From positions 3,286,001-3,350,000 of the forward strand of contig NZ_JAAGNZ010000001.1 in NCBI RefSeq assembly GCF_010747415.1: 64,000 nucleotides of DNA, in the 5' to 3' direction. Position 1 is the first letter of the stretch, and the number at the start of each line of letters is the position of its first letter. A program made the position numbers and the translations under genes. Below the pieces are notes generated by a model. It was not told where the DNA came from and made no database searches. It saw nothing but the letters and a program-made list of their open reading frames with translations. Shown here piece after piece: positions 33,924 through 42,935 of this stretch. Source of the DNA: Spirosoma agri. Its GTDB lineage: Bacteria; Bacteroidota; Bacteroidia; Cytophagales; Spirosomataceae.

Positions 33924-36683
33924 ATGATTCGTATCAACGCAGCCGACATAAAACCGGCCAGTTCGCTCAAGTTCGTTCTACGGATCGCCAGCCTTTCTCT
34001 ACTCTTTCTGACCCGTACCGGTGCCCTTCAGGCTCAGGTTTCGGTTGCTCCCACTGATCTCCAATGCGAGTACCTCACCAACCCATTGGGAATTGATGCG
34101 GCCAATCCCCGTTTGTCGTGGCGCTTATCGGATACCCGACAGGGAGCCCGGCAAACCGCCTATCAACTTTACATCGGTACAGATTCTGTGGCCGTGAGTC
34201 AGGGCAAAGCGAATCAATGGACAACCGGCAAAGTTCTTACGGATCAGGCGCTGATTACCTACGCGGGTAAACCGCTGCAACCCTTTACCAAATACTTTTG
34301 GCGGGTAGACCTCTGGGATAAAGACGGTAGAAATGCGAAACCGGCTTCCTTAAGTAGCTTCGAAACCGGGCTGATGAATGCCAGAAATTGGCAGGGCTCC
34401 TGGATTAGCGACAGTCGGGATGTCACCATCAAGCCTGCTCCTTACTTTCGTAAAGCCTTCAAATTGGCCAAAAAAATCAGAAGCGCCCGCGCTTACGTAG
34501 CGGTGGCTGGTCTGTATGAGTTATACATCAATGGACAAAAAATTGGTAGCCATCGCCTTGACCCGATGTACACCCGATTCGATCGCCGTACGCTGTATGT
34601 GACCTACGATGTAACGGCACAGATGCAGACCGGCAATAATGCGATTGGTGTATTGCTGGGCAATGGCTGGTATAACCACCAGTCAACGGCGGTCTGGTAC
34701 TTTCACGAAGCACCCTGGCGGGGTCGGCCGACGTTCTGTCTGGATTTACGGATCACCTACGACGACGGAAGTATCGAGACGGTTACGTCTGGAAAAGACT
34801 GGAAAACAGCGTTAAGCCCCCTGATTTTCAACAGCATTTACACCGCTGAACACTATGACGGACGCCTAGAACAGCCAGGCTGGAACACGGCCAATTTTGA
34901 CGATAAAGCCTGGAAAGAAGTTATTTACCGATCGACACCATCGGAAACGATTGTTGCGCAGACCATGCATCCAATCCGGGCTGTAGAACGCATTCCGGCG
35001 AAAGCGATCCGAAAATTTAATGACACGACTTACGTGTTCGATTTGGGACGAAACATTTCCGGCGTGAGTCAGATCAGCGTGACGGGTAGCGCGGGAACAA
35101 CGTTGCGGCTGAAACATGGCGAACGGCTGTATGACAATGGCCATGTCGATCTGTCGAACATTGACGTTCACTACCGGCCCACCGATAAAAGTGATCCATT
35201 CCAGACGGATATTTTTATGCTGGCAGGTCGGGGTCCGGAAACATTTATGCCCCGCTTTAATTACAAAGGTTTTCAGTATGTGGAGGTTACCAGCGACAAG
35301 CCCATTGACCTGACGCAGGCAAGTCTGACGGGTTATTTTATGCACAGTGATGTTCCCGCAATCGGTACGTTTCAATCATCGAACCCAACCATGAACAAGC
35401 TATGGTGGGCCACCAACAATGCCTATCTGTCGAACCTGTTTGGCTATCCCACCGATTGCCCGCAGCGCGAAAAAAATGGCTGGACGGGCGACGCGCACAT
35501 TGCCAGCGAAACGGGTCTGTATAATTTCGACGGTATTACGATCTACGAGAAATGGCTGGCCGATCACCGCGACGAACAACAGCCCAATGGCGTTCTGCCG
35601 TCCATTATTCCGACCGATGGCTGGGGGTACGAATGGGGCAATGGTCCGGACTGGACCAGTACGATTGCCATTATCCCCTGGAACATTTACCTGTTTTACG
35701 GCGACAAGAAACTACTGGCTGACTGCTACGATAACATCAAACGCTACGTTGACCATATCAACGAACAAAGTCCTTCGGGACTGACAAGCTGGGGGCTGGG
35801 TGACTGGGTGCCCGTGAAATCCAAATCGCCCGTCGAACTGACCTCGTCGGCGTATTACTTTGCCGATGTGTCTATTCTGGCCAAAACGGCGAAGTTGCTC
35901 GGGAAACAGACCGACTATTCGTACTATTCGGCATTAGCGGCACGGATAAAAGCAGCGTTTAACGCCAAATACCTCAATAAAGAAACCGGGCTCTACGGCA
36001 GTGGGCTGCAAACGGAGTTGAGCGTTCCCTTGTACTGGGGTTTAGTCCCCGATGAACTGAACAGTAAAGTAGCGTCGAATCTGGCGAAGCGGGTTACGGC
36101 CGACAACGATCATCTGGACGTAGGACTGCTGGGAACGAAAGCTATTCTTGGCGCACTGAGTGAGAACGGGCATGCCGATAAGGCCTATACGCTCGCTTCG
36201 CAGGAAACATTCCCTTCCTGGGGCTGGTGGATTGTCAACGGAGCGACGACACTCTACGAAAACTGGCCGATCGATGCCAAGAGCGATATTTCCATGAACC
36301 ACATTATGTTTGGTGAAATTGGCGCGTGGCTCTACAAAGCCCTGGGAGGTATCAAGCCCGATCCCACTCAGCCGGGCTTCAAAAATGTGCTGCTTGAACC
36401 GATGTTTGTTAGCAACCTCGATCAGGTCGATGTTGCCCATACCGGTCCCTACGGAACGATCCGTTCAGCCTGGAAACGCACAGCTACTGAGCTTTCGTAC
36501 GACATCGTTGTGCCACCAAACTCCACCGCAACGGTTTCCCTGATCGTGCCGCCCGGCAAAACGATCTACGAAAACGGATTGCCGCTCGCATCCAGTTCGA
36601 AAGCGATCCGTCCGGTGGAAAGAACGGGCAAGGTTCAGAAATTTCAGCTACAGGCCGGTACGTACCAGTTTAAATTAAAATAA
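33924..36683 (+). CDS. Secreted alpha-L-rhamnosidase (GH78)
   Basis: 919 residues from ATG 33924 (a GTG six bases earlier is possible), signal sequence ending GALQAQ. Order: N-terminal Ig-like domain (LQCEYLTNPLGIDAANPRLS), a carbohydrate-binding beta domain (WIS...YFRKAFKL), then the (alpha/alpha)6 barrel with the GH78 motifs DCPQREKNGWTGDAHIASE and WPIDAKSDISMNHIMFGEIG, and a C-terminal beta sandwich. The catalytic acid is expected within the GWTGDAHIASE loop. It releases terminal L-rhamnose from plant or bacterial polysaccharides in the periplasm or outside. Standing alone, with an esterase gene 1.6 kb downstream, it suggests pectin or glycan use. Confidence 0.9.
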   Translation: MIRINAADIKPASSLKFVLRIASLSLLFLTRTGALQAQVSVAPTDLQCEYLTNPLGIDAANPRLSWRLSDTRQGARQTAYQLYIGTDSVAVSQGKANQWTTGKVLTDQALITYAGKPLQPFTKYFWRVDLWDKDGRNAKPASLSSFETGLMNARNWQGSWISDSRDVTIKPAPYFRKAFKLAKKIRSARAYVAVAGLYELYINGQKIGSHRLDPMYTRFDRRTLYVTYDVTAQMQTGNNAIGVLLGNGWYNHQSTAVWYFHEAPWRGRPTFCLDLRITYDDGSIETVTSGKDWKTALSPLIFNSIYTAEHYDGRLEQPGWNTANFDDKAWKEVIYRSTPSETIVAQTMHPIRAVERIPAKAIRKFNDTTYVFDLGRNISGVSQISVTGSAGTTLRLKHGERLYDNGHVDLSNIDVHYRPTDKSDPFQTDIFMLAGRGPETFMPRFNYKGFQYVEVTSDKPIDLTQASLTGYFMHSDVPAIGTFQSSNPTMNKLWWATNNAYLSNLFGYPTDCPQREKNGWTGDAHIASETGLYNFDGITIYEKWLADHRDEQQPNGVLPSIIPTDGWGYEWGNGPDWTSTIAIIPWNIYLFYGDKKLLADCYDNIKRYVDHINEQSPSGLTSWGLGDWVPVKSKSPVELTSSAYYFADVSILAKTAKLLGKQTDYSYYSALAARIKAAFNAKYLNKETGLYGSGLQTELSVPLYWGLVPDELNSKVASNLAKRVTADNDHLDVGLLGTKAILGALSENGHADKAYTLASQETFPSWGWWIVNGATTLYENWPIDAKSDISMNHIMFGEIGAWLYKALGGIKPDPTQPGFKNVLLEPMFVSNLDQVDVAHTGPYGTIRSAWKRTATELSYDIVVPPNSTATVSLIVPPGKTIYENGLPLASSSKAIRPVERTGKVQKFQLQAGTYQFKLK

Positions 36684-36846
36684 TTATCTGATTATCAACA
36701 TATTGAATACCTAAAGACTCTGTTGAGCGGAATTAAGCGCAGCCGTTGGGGTGGCGGTGAGCCGCTCGGCTTCCTGTTTATTTCCGGCTACTCCCTAACA
36801 TAACGCCCTGTTCACGGTTACGTTATCAGTTTATTCTCGAAGTGCC

Positions 36847-37143
36847 ATGTGGTGGAAAAGAACAAAAACGTATTCTAAACAAATCCTCAAGGACGCAAAC
36901 CTCGACCCCGTCCCCTACGCGAAAGATCGGCTTCGGTCCGAGTTTGCCAAAACGCTCCTGGAGCCGCTGCCCGTTGAGCAGACCAACCTGGACAATTCAG
37001 TTGAATTTACGACTGAAGCCATCCTCCTGTCCATCCCGCAGTGGCAGGAAATCAAGCAGCAATTAACCAGCCTCTCCGCGTCCGGCGATACGGAACAACA
37101 GGCAGTTATCGATCAGATCATTGCTACTATCGAGAGCAGGTAA
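36847..37143 (+). CDS. Hypothetical protein (98 aa)
   Basis: 98 residues from ATG 36847 (MWWKRTKTYSKQILKDA). Helical, with two segments PYAKDRLRSEFAKTLLEPLP and QWQEIKQQLTSLSASGDTEQ. A short overlapping frame is spurious. No signal peptide or recognised family. It converges with the next gene, whose stop is 14 bases away. Confidence 0.5.
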   Translation: MWWKRTKTYSKQILKDANLDPVPYAKDRLRSEFAKTLLEPLPVEQTNLDNSVEFTTEAILLSIPQWQEIKQQLTSLSASGDTEQQAVIDQIIATIESR

Positions 37144-37156
37144 CCCCGTAGGGAGC

Positions 37157-37705
37157 CTAAAGGCCTAACTGCTGTAGGCGCTTGACCACAGTGGCAAGAC
37201 CGAGTCTGGCTTTGCTTAATTGATTCTGAGAAGAACTGATAAGGGTCTGGTAATGCTCAACAAGACGGTCTGTGTCGGAGCCGGGGTACAGTGTATGCGT
37301 CGTCCGTTGCAGTAACCTCTCCAACCGTTGAATCATCAGTTGATGGGTATTTATAGTCGACTGGTACATTGTTTCCCGTTGCTTGGTCCACCCAATCAGT
37401 TCCTGATCTTCGGACGAGTGAGCACGTTCTGGCTCACATAAAGCATGCTGCCACTGGTGTTCCATTCGTTGCAACGAGCTTGAAAAAGCCGACCCATCAA
37501 ACGCGTCCGGGGGCAAATCGGTGCGATTGCCCTCGTCAATGACGTAAACCTTGGTCAGCGTATCCCCCAGCGCGACAATACGATTCAGAACCTCAAAGAC
37601 ATCTTCAAGTTCCTCCAAATGGCATGAAAATGTACGCCGTTGCGCTTGTTTATTGATCGCAGTTAAGACTAAAAGCATGCGTAAGCCATTAATTGCGTAT
37701 GTCAA
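37157..37705 (-). CDS. Hypothetical helical protein (182 aa)
   Basis: 182 residues, almost all helix, with heptad-like segments (EELEDVFEVLNRIVALGD and QLMIQRLERLLQRTTHTL). Charged, no membrane segment or signal. Likely a cytosolic coiled-coil protein. No family recognised, and no co-directional neighbour close by. Confidence 0.5.
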   Translation of the reverse strand: MTYAINGLRMLLVLTAINKQAQRRTFSCHLEELEDVFEVLNRIVALGDTLTKVYVIDEGNRTDLPPDAFDGSAFSSSLQRMEHQWQHALCEPERAHSSEDQELIGWTKQRETMYQSTINTHQLMIQRLERLLQRTTHTLYPGSDTDRLVEHYQTLISSSQNQLSKARLGLATVVKRLQQLGL

Positions 37706-38260
37706 CTCTACCCGGATTAGCCATCGCTAACAAGAAATGTATCGTTAACTAGCGGTCCCGACGGTTGATTAGCGGGCAAGTTAGTCACGAAGGAGCACAG
37801 CAGCAAACGACTAGCCTGACCACCGATGCCGTAAACGCTCTTTGGGGTTCAGGTATTTACGGGAGTGGTACTGACTAATGCATACTTGACACTGCTTGCG
37901 GGCCAACCATTGCCCCATGTATTCTGAAACCTCGACAGCCATTGGCTAGATCAACGTCGCCATTGACAATTTTTTAACTGCATCTCACTCCCAACCGTGT
38001 ATTCCGGTTACTGCTAAACACACGCCCGTCGAGCAGTTGATCAGCCCAGGCCCATCAGAAAGCCAGCTGTAGTTCCTGTTTCTGGCCGAAAAACCGAGAC
38101 TATTGCAGTAAAACCGACAACTGTAGCTGGTTCACAAAGGCCGAAACAGCCAGCGGTGGGTCGAGCAGTCTAGCAATCGACAAGGGGCCAGATCGCTCGA
38201 ATGAATACGTATCATTAGTATAATAACGAGGCTCGTTGGTTTTACGGTAAACCCTATGCC
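37706..38260. other. Intergenic region, nothing recognised
   Basis: About 555 bases with no supported ORF, RNA gene or clear hairpin. Short codon-like fragments (for example around 37800-37880) suggest eroded coding sequence, but none is identifiable. The promoter for the esterase gene should be in the last 100 bases. Confidence 0.4.
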
Positions 38261-39046
38261 ATGACACTCAGACTGGTCCTCTTCGCCTTCGTTCTCCTAA
38301 GTGCCGCGTTAAAACAGGACAAGCCTCCCCGCCTGCGCTTATTCCTGCTCATCGGTCAGTCAAACATGGCCGGTCGGGGCATCCCTCAGAAACAGGATCA
38401 GCAGCCGGTGAACCATGTCTGGATGCTCACGAAGGAACAAACATGGGTACCCGCCCACGATCCGATGCATTTCGACAAGCCAGCGGTCATTGGCGTTGGT
38501 CCGGGACTCGCTTTTGGCAGACGGCTGGCCGAAGCGTTTCCTGACGAGAACATCGGGTTGATTCCCTGCGCCGTTGGCGGCTCAGGAATCGATTTCTGGA
38601 AACCCGGTGCCTATTACGAACCAACCCAATCCTATCCCTACGACGATGCCATCCGGCGAGCCAGAAAAGCGCTGGAGCAGGGCGAATTGGCGGGTATTCT
38701 CTGGCATCAGGGTGAGAGCGACTCAAGTCCGGACAAGGTAGGTTCGTATGGCCCGAAACTGGCGGAACTCATCCAGCGGTTGCGTCAGGACCTGAATGCG
38801 CCTACGATACCGTTTGTGGCGGGAACCCTGGGCGATTTTGTCGTCAACCGAAACCGGGATGCCGGAACGATTAACAATACTTTGCTGGAACTTCCTAGTC
38901 GGGTTCCCAATACGTACTGCATTGTTTCAAGCGGCCTAACCGATAAGGGCGACTCCACGCACTTCGATACTCCTTCCGCCCAGACATTGGGCAAGCGATA
39001 CGCCGACGTGTTTATCGACAAGCACCTGTTTACCCATCACAAGTGA
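38261..39046 (+). CDS. Secreted SASA-type carbohydrate esterase
   Basis: 261 residues with a signal peptide (LRLVLFAFVLLSAALKQ). The domain matches the SGNH-like sialate O-acetylesterase/acetylxylan esterase family (DUF303, CE6-like): block I LLIGQSNMAGRG with the Ser nucleophile, block GGSGIDFWKPG, block V-like GILWHQGESDSS, and the C-terminal Asp/His pair in KGDSTHFDTPSAQTLGKRYA. It removes acetyl groups from glycans in the periplasm. Its neighbour, the GH78 rhamnosidase, suggests joint processing of acetylated rhamnose-containing polysaccharide. Confidence 0.85.
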   Translation: MTLRLVLFAFVLLSAALKQDKPPRLRLFLLIGQSNMAGRGIPQKQDQQPVNHVWMLTKEQTWVPAHDPMHFDKPAVIGVGPGLAFGRRLAEAFPDENIGLIPCAVGGSGIDFWKPGAYYEPTQSYPYDDAIRRARKALEQGELAGILWHQGESDSSPDKVGSYGPKLAELIQRLRQDLNAPTIPFVAGTLGDFVVNRNRDAGTINNTLLELPSRVPNTYCIVSSGLTDKGDSTHFDTPSAQTLGKRYADVFIDKHLFTHHK

Positions 39047-39099
39047 GCTACGCAAAGCGGTCGCACAATCCAGCGTTGTAGCAGCATTCGAACTTCAAT

Positions 39100-40793
39100 A
39101 TTTTAATTCCACTACGGTACGATTAGAAGTGGACTCGGAAGAGACCAAACTCATGATTCGACAACTATTTCAATTCCACTACGGTACGATTAGAAGCGCA
39201 ATCCTAGAGCCACTACTGCATGAATTTATTGATATTTCAATTCCACTACGTTACGATTAGAAGGGGCCGGCATGACCACCGATACAAAACACATGGAATA
39301 TTTCAATTCCACTACGGTACGATTAGAAGTCATCACCACCTTTCACGTAGGCGTCTTTGGCAATGGATTTCAATTCCACTACGGTACGATTAGAAGTCAT
39401 CACCACCTTTCACGTAGGCGTCTTTGGCAATGGATTTCAATTCCACTACGGTACGATTAGAAGTGATAAGCGCAATCGGAGCCGGGCTGCGGCAAATAAA
39501 TTTCAATTCCACTACGGTACGATTAGAAGCCGGTCCATGATCTTGTCCAGATCCTCGGCCAGCTCATTTCAATTCCACTACGGTACGATTAGAAGTTTCA
39601 TGCTGAGCGTCTACACTCAGGGTATAGCGTATTTCAATTCCACTACGGTACGATTAGAAGTTTCCAATCCCGATATACGTTCCGCCTGAGCCGCAAATTT
39701 CAATTCCACTACGGTACGATTAGAAGTGCGAGCCTGGACACGGTGACCTGCGATAGTGCCAGATTTCAATTCCACTACGGTACGATTAGAAGGCGACACC
39801 AACAAAAAGAAGATACAGGATTGGCTCAATATTTCAATTCCACTACGGTACGATTAGAAGGGTTTTAGGGCAGAAAAACACGATCATTCCTGCAACATTT
39901 CAATTCCACTACGGTACGATTAGAAGGAGCCGAATAGATTGATGCGGAGCGCGGCCGGTTGATACATTTCAATTCCACTACGGTACGATTAGAAGGCGTT
40001 GTAGCACCCTGACCGCAGCCGGGATCTACTTATTTCAATTCCACTACGGTACGATTAGAAGGGGCACCCCGCAGAACCGGCTACCCTGCGCTTTACGGAT
40101 TTCAATTCCACTACGGTACGATTAGAAGGGGCACCCCGCAGAACCGGCTACCCTGCGCTTTACGGATTTCAATTCCACTACGGTACGATTAGAAGTCCCC
40201 CGCTTTTCTATCAAAAACGACTGGATCTGGATTTCAATTCCACTACGGTACGATTAGAAGAGTAGTAGAGGGTTTTTCGAACGCAGTGCAGCTAAATTTC
40301 AATTCCACTACGGTACGATTAGAAGCCGCACAGGAACGATGGAACAAGGGCTGCTTACCGTATTTCAATTCCACTACGGTACGATTAGAAGGATTCCCAG
40401 GGGTTCGCATCCTGAACGGATCTGTAGTATTTCAATTCCACTACGGTACGATTAGAAGTTTGCATCCGCTTGGATAGTTTGGCCTGATGGAAATATTTCA
40501 ATTCCACTACGGTACGATTAGAAGCAGTTCGCGAATGCGATCCAGTAAAGGGCTGATCAAATTTCAATTCCACTACGGTACGATTAGAAGTACTGGCGAC
40601 TGGTTGATTTATTCAACAGTGAAGGCAGATTTCAATTCCACTACGGTACGATTAGAAGATCATAGCCCCACTGGCCCGGCCGGACGTACTCCCCAAATTT
40701 CAATTCCACTACGGTACGATTAGAAGGCGGGCAACAGTGGCAGGAGCGATTCAACGCAGCGATATTTCAATTCCACTACGGTACGATTAGAAG
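39100..40793 (-). CRISPR. CRISPR array, subtype I-B, 26 repeats / 25 spacers
   Basis: 30-bp repeats on the plus strand begin ATTTCAATTCC and end CGATTAGAAG; spacers are 35-39 bases. Read on the minus strand the repeat ends in ATTGAAAT, the usual 8-nt Cas6-made handle of type I-B crRNAs, so transcription is predicted leftwards with the leader at 40794-41010. Repeats start at 39100, 39167, 39234, 39300, 39367, 39434, 39500, 39566, 39631, 39697, 39763, 39831, 39897, 39966, 40032, 40099, 40166, 40231, 40296, 40362, 40429, 40495, 40561, 40629, 40697 and 40764. The leftmost (position 5 C to T) and the third (GG to GT at position 17-18) are mutated, as expected at a leader-distal end. Spacers at 39330 and 39397 are identical, as are those at 40062 and 40129. 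Confidence 0.97.
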
Positions 40794-41010
40794 CCGTCAA
40801 TTTACGGCTGAAAAAAGGGCTTTGCGAAGCCCTGACGCGGTTTATTTTTCCTAAATCTACCTAAAAAGTCGTCAACCGGCAATAGTACGAAAACCCCGGC
40901 CGATCGACGACACACTGATAATCAACAACATAAGTACCATTTCTCCTAACCAATGAGCGTTTGTTACAGCTGATCAAAGAACGATTTAAGTCGATTGACG
41001 ACACTTACCC
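40794..41010 (-). promoter_or_regulatory. Predicted CRISPR leader
   Basis: About 215 AT-rich bases between cas2 and the first (leader-proximal) repeat. It has a small inverted repeat CCGT/ACGG (40794-40807) abutting the array, and a terminator-like hairpin at 40811-40833. No TAnnTTTG box was recognised on the minus strand. Confidence 0.6.
40811..40833 (-). terminator. Terminator-like hairpin in the CRISPR leader
   Basis: On the minus strand AGGGCTT, loop CGCA, AAGCCCT, then a run of six T (complement of 40811-40816, the last stem base included). It ends 17 bases before the first repeat, so it can stop cas operon readthrough into the array but would also stop any promoter upstream of it. Confidence 0.65.
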
Positions 41011-41274
41011 CTACAAAAAATTATCCGTCGACTGCCGCTCCACTCCCACAACCTGTTTTTCCAGCCACTTCTGATCGCGGTTTTTGAAAAGTATCAGACT
41101 GTCCTCATCATCCTTCATGATTCGTCCCGCTTCGTAAAGTAACTCTTTTAACTGTACCTCCGTTAACTCACCCTCAAAAACGGAGTTCTGAATCCAGTTC
41201 AAATACCGCCGACAAAGTTTGAGCATCTTGCCGACCCGCTTCTGCCCCATATCGTACACTAAAATTACGTACAT
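41011..41274 (-). CDS. cas2: CRISPR-associated endonuclease Cas2
   Basis: 87 residues, normal length for Cas2, with the ferredoxin-like first strand MYVILVYDMGQKRVGKMLK (metal-binding Asp in the VYDM motif) and SVFEGELTEVQLKELL. With Cas1 it forms the spacer integration complex. It is the last cas gene and lies next to the leader. A long inverted repeat separates it from cas1. Confidence 0.95.
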   Translation of the reverse strand: MYVILVYDMGQKRVGKMLKLCRRYLNWIQNSVFEGELTEVQLKELLYEAGRIMKDDEDSLILFKNRDQKWLEKQVVGVERQSTDNFL

Positions 41275-41278
41275 AATT

Positions 41279-41362
41279 AAAGAGTGAAAGAGTGAATGAG
41301 TGAAAGGGTGATATCACTCAGGGCTATAGTCGCTCTTTCGCATATTCACTCTTTCACTCTTT
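41279..41362. repeat. Inverted repeat built of 8-bp units between cas1 and cas2
   Basis: 41279-41297 and 41344-41362 are perfect 19-bp inverted arms made of units AAAGAGTG/AAAGAGTG/AAT and their complement. Further partial units (ATGAGTGAAAGGGTG) and the palindrome GTGATATCAC lie in between, so the whole 84 bases can fold into one long hairpin. It resembles a REP- or MITE-like element lodged in the operon. Confidence 0.8.
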
Positions 41363-41368
41363 ATACAG

Positions 41369-42391
41369 CTACCACCAGGCTTTGAAGGGTCGGTACTCTT
41401 CCACCCCCAGCAAATGCTTTTGTAGTTTGTAACATTCCAGCTTGATCAGGTGCCGGTAGCTGACACTACGCCCCAGTGACCGGTGCTTGATTGTTTCCTT
41501 CATTAGTTCGTCGAAGCCCTGTACGAACCGTTTCCGGGCGGCCTCTTTCATAACACATCCGCCAATTTCAGCCCGAAAATCCGATGGCTGTAGCTGCCGT
41601 TTATTGATCATCCGAAAAATGAGCCGGTCGACCAGAATGGGCTTGAAGATTTCCGCAATGTCAAGTGCCAGCGAATACCGACGTGCCCCCGGTTCGTGCA
41701 GAAAACTGATGGTCGGATTCAGTTGGGTATGATAAATCGTGCTCAGACAGGCCGTGTAGCATAGCATGTTACCGAACGAAATAAGCGCGTTCAACTCATT
41801 TTGGGGAGGACGTTTACTGCGGCCATCCATGCAGAACGTTTCACCAACAATGGTATCGAAGGTGCTGTAGTACGTTTGCCGGATATTGCCCTCAATGCCC
41901 ATCAGCATGGGAACATCGTTCGTTCCCGGAACCGACATCAGCAATTGTTCGATAACGGCGATGGCGGTCGGTATGCTTTCGTCACGGCGACCGGCGTTTC
42001 GGTTAGTGTGGTATTTCAGCACCCGCAGAATATTGGCTGCGGCCCCTTCGATCAGCCGTTGCGCAACCACGATTCGTTTCTTTGCCGATAGATACGCCTT
42101 CGTCTGTTCTACCTGCATTTTACCCGCCAGCAGATACTCACGGGCCATAAACGAACCGGTATAATGCTCGTAGTAATTGAAAAAATGAACCGATACGCCA
42201 TGCTGCCCCAGGAAGTTATACAGGGCCGAATTAGCATCCAGACTCCCGAATACGTACAGCTCAGATACCTGTTCGATCGGCAGATGACGCGACTGGCCTT
42301 CATTGCCCTCCTCATCGACCGGTGTGAATTTCAGCGTGTTGTCGTGTCGGCTCATCCGACCGGCGTTGAATAAGTATTTAGGCTGTTTCAT
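41369..42391 (-). CDS. cas1: CRISPR-associated integrase Cas1 (subtype I-B)
   Basis: 340 residues starting at MKQPKYLFNAGRMSRHDNTL (42391); a frame opening at 42439 would overlap cas4. The catalytic domain carries the metal ligands: Glu in LMGIEGNIRQTYYSTFD, His in SFLHEPGARRYSLALDIAE, and the Asp/Glu of the same segment. Length and order (cas4-cas1-cas2) are those of type I-B. Integrates new spacers at the leader-proximal repeat. Confidence 0.95.
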   Translation of the reverse strand: MKQPKYLFNAGRMSRHDNTLKFTPVDEEGNEGQSRHLPIEQVSELYVFGSLDANSALYNFLGQHGVSVHFFNYYEHYTGSFMAREYLLAGKMQVEQTKAYLSAKKRIVVAQRLIEGAAANILRVLKYHTNRNAGRRDESIPTAIAVIEQLLMSVPGTNDVPMLMGIEGNIRQTYYSTFDTIVGETFCMDGRSKRPPQNELNALISFGNMLCYTACLSTIYHTQLNPTISFLHEPGARRYSLALDIAEIFKPILVDRLIFRMINKRQLQPSDFRAEIGGCVMKEAARKRFVQGFDELMKETIKHRSLGRSVSYRHLIKLECYKLQKHLLGVEEYRPFKAWW

Positions 42392-42410
42392 AGTCTGGTG
42401 TGGAAATACG

Positions 42411-42923
42411 CTACTCTTCTTCGGCGTAACAAAAATCAAAATAGCTGCACGAACGGCATTTACTTTTAGCGATACGTTCCGGGCACTGGTCGGAAGACAC
42501 GATACGTTCGATGTCGGCCACCCAGGCTTCTACAACGGGTACGTCGTCGTCATCCAGCCGAACGGTTTGGGTCTGGCGCAGCTTCGGATATTCGATCAGC
42601 CCCGTAGCCCCCTCGATGCCGTTTCGGCGAAGCAGATAGAGATAGAACTGGACCTGCGCCATGTGCGAATGTTCCAGCTTATCAGACTTCTTGATCTCAT
42701 GCACGACCTTATCGTACGGATCGTAGAAATCAATTTTAGAACCGTCGAGAATGATTTCACGATACCGTTCGGCACGTTGCGGATACGCGTGTTCGTGCAG
42801 TTGTTTACCTTCGGCAACTGCCTCCGATGTATGCTCCATCCGAATCTGGTTAGCATGAAGCCATAGCTTACGATGACAGAGATGCAGGTAGTTTACAAGG
42901 GTCGCGTTGGCATGCATGATCAA
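42411..42923 (-). CDS. cas4: CRISPR-associated exonuclease Cas4
   Basis: 170 residues. N-terminal Cys in LHLCHRKLW and a C-terminal cluster CPERIAKSKCRSCSYFDFC give the four cysteines of the Fe-S site. The RecB-like nuclease core includes KIDFYDPYDKVVHEIKKSD with the Asp and Glu-x-Lys residues. It trims and orients prespacers (PAM selection) for Cas1-Cas2. Starts 12 bases after the cas3 stop; six bases later an alternative ATG is available. Confidence 0.93.
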   Translation of the reverse strand: MIMHANATLVNYLHLCHRKLWLHANQIRMEHTSEAVAEGKQLHEHAYPQRAERYREIILDGSKIDFYDPYDKVVHEIKKSDKLEHSHMAQVQFYLYLLRRNGIEGATGLIEYPKLRQTQTVRLDDDDVPVVEAWVADIERIVSSDQCPERIAKSKCRSCSYFDFCYAEEE

Positions 42924-42935
42924 AGGTTAACGTTT

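Noticed and set aside
39272..40723. Plus- and minus-strand ORFs within the CRISPR array with repeated NSTTVRLE or SNRTVVELK
   Set aside because: They are translations of the 30-bp CRISPR repeats and spacers, not proteins.
39130..40763. Self-targeting spacers against the nearby phage-like element
   Set aside because: Reading several spacers on both strands against the phage genes by eye gave no match. A real search (BLASTn of 23 unique spacers against genome and viral databases) was not possible, so only the absence of an obvious match is reported.
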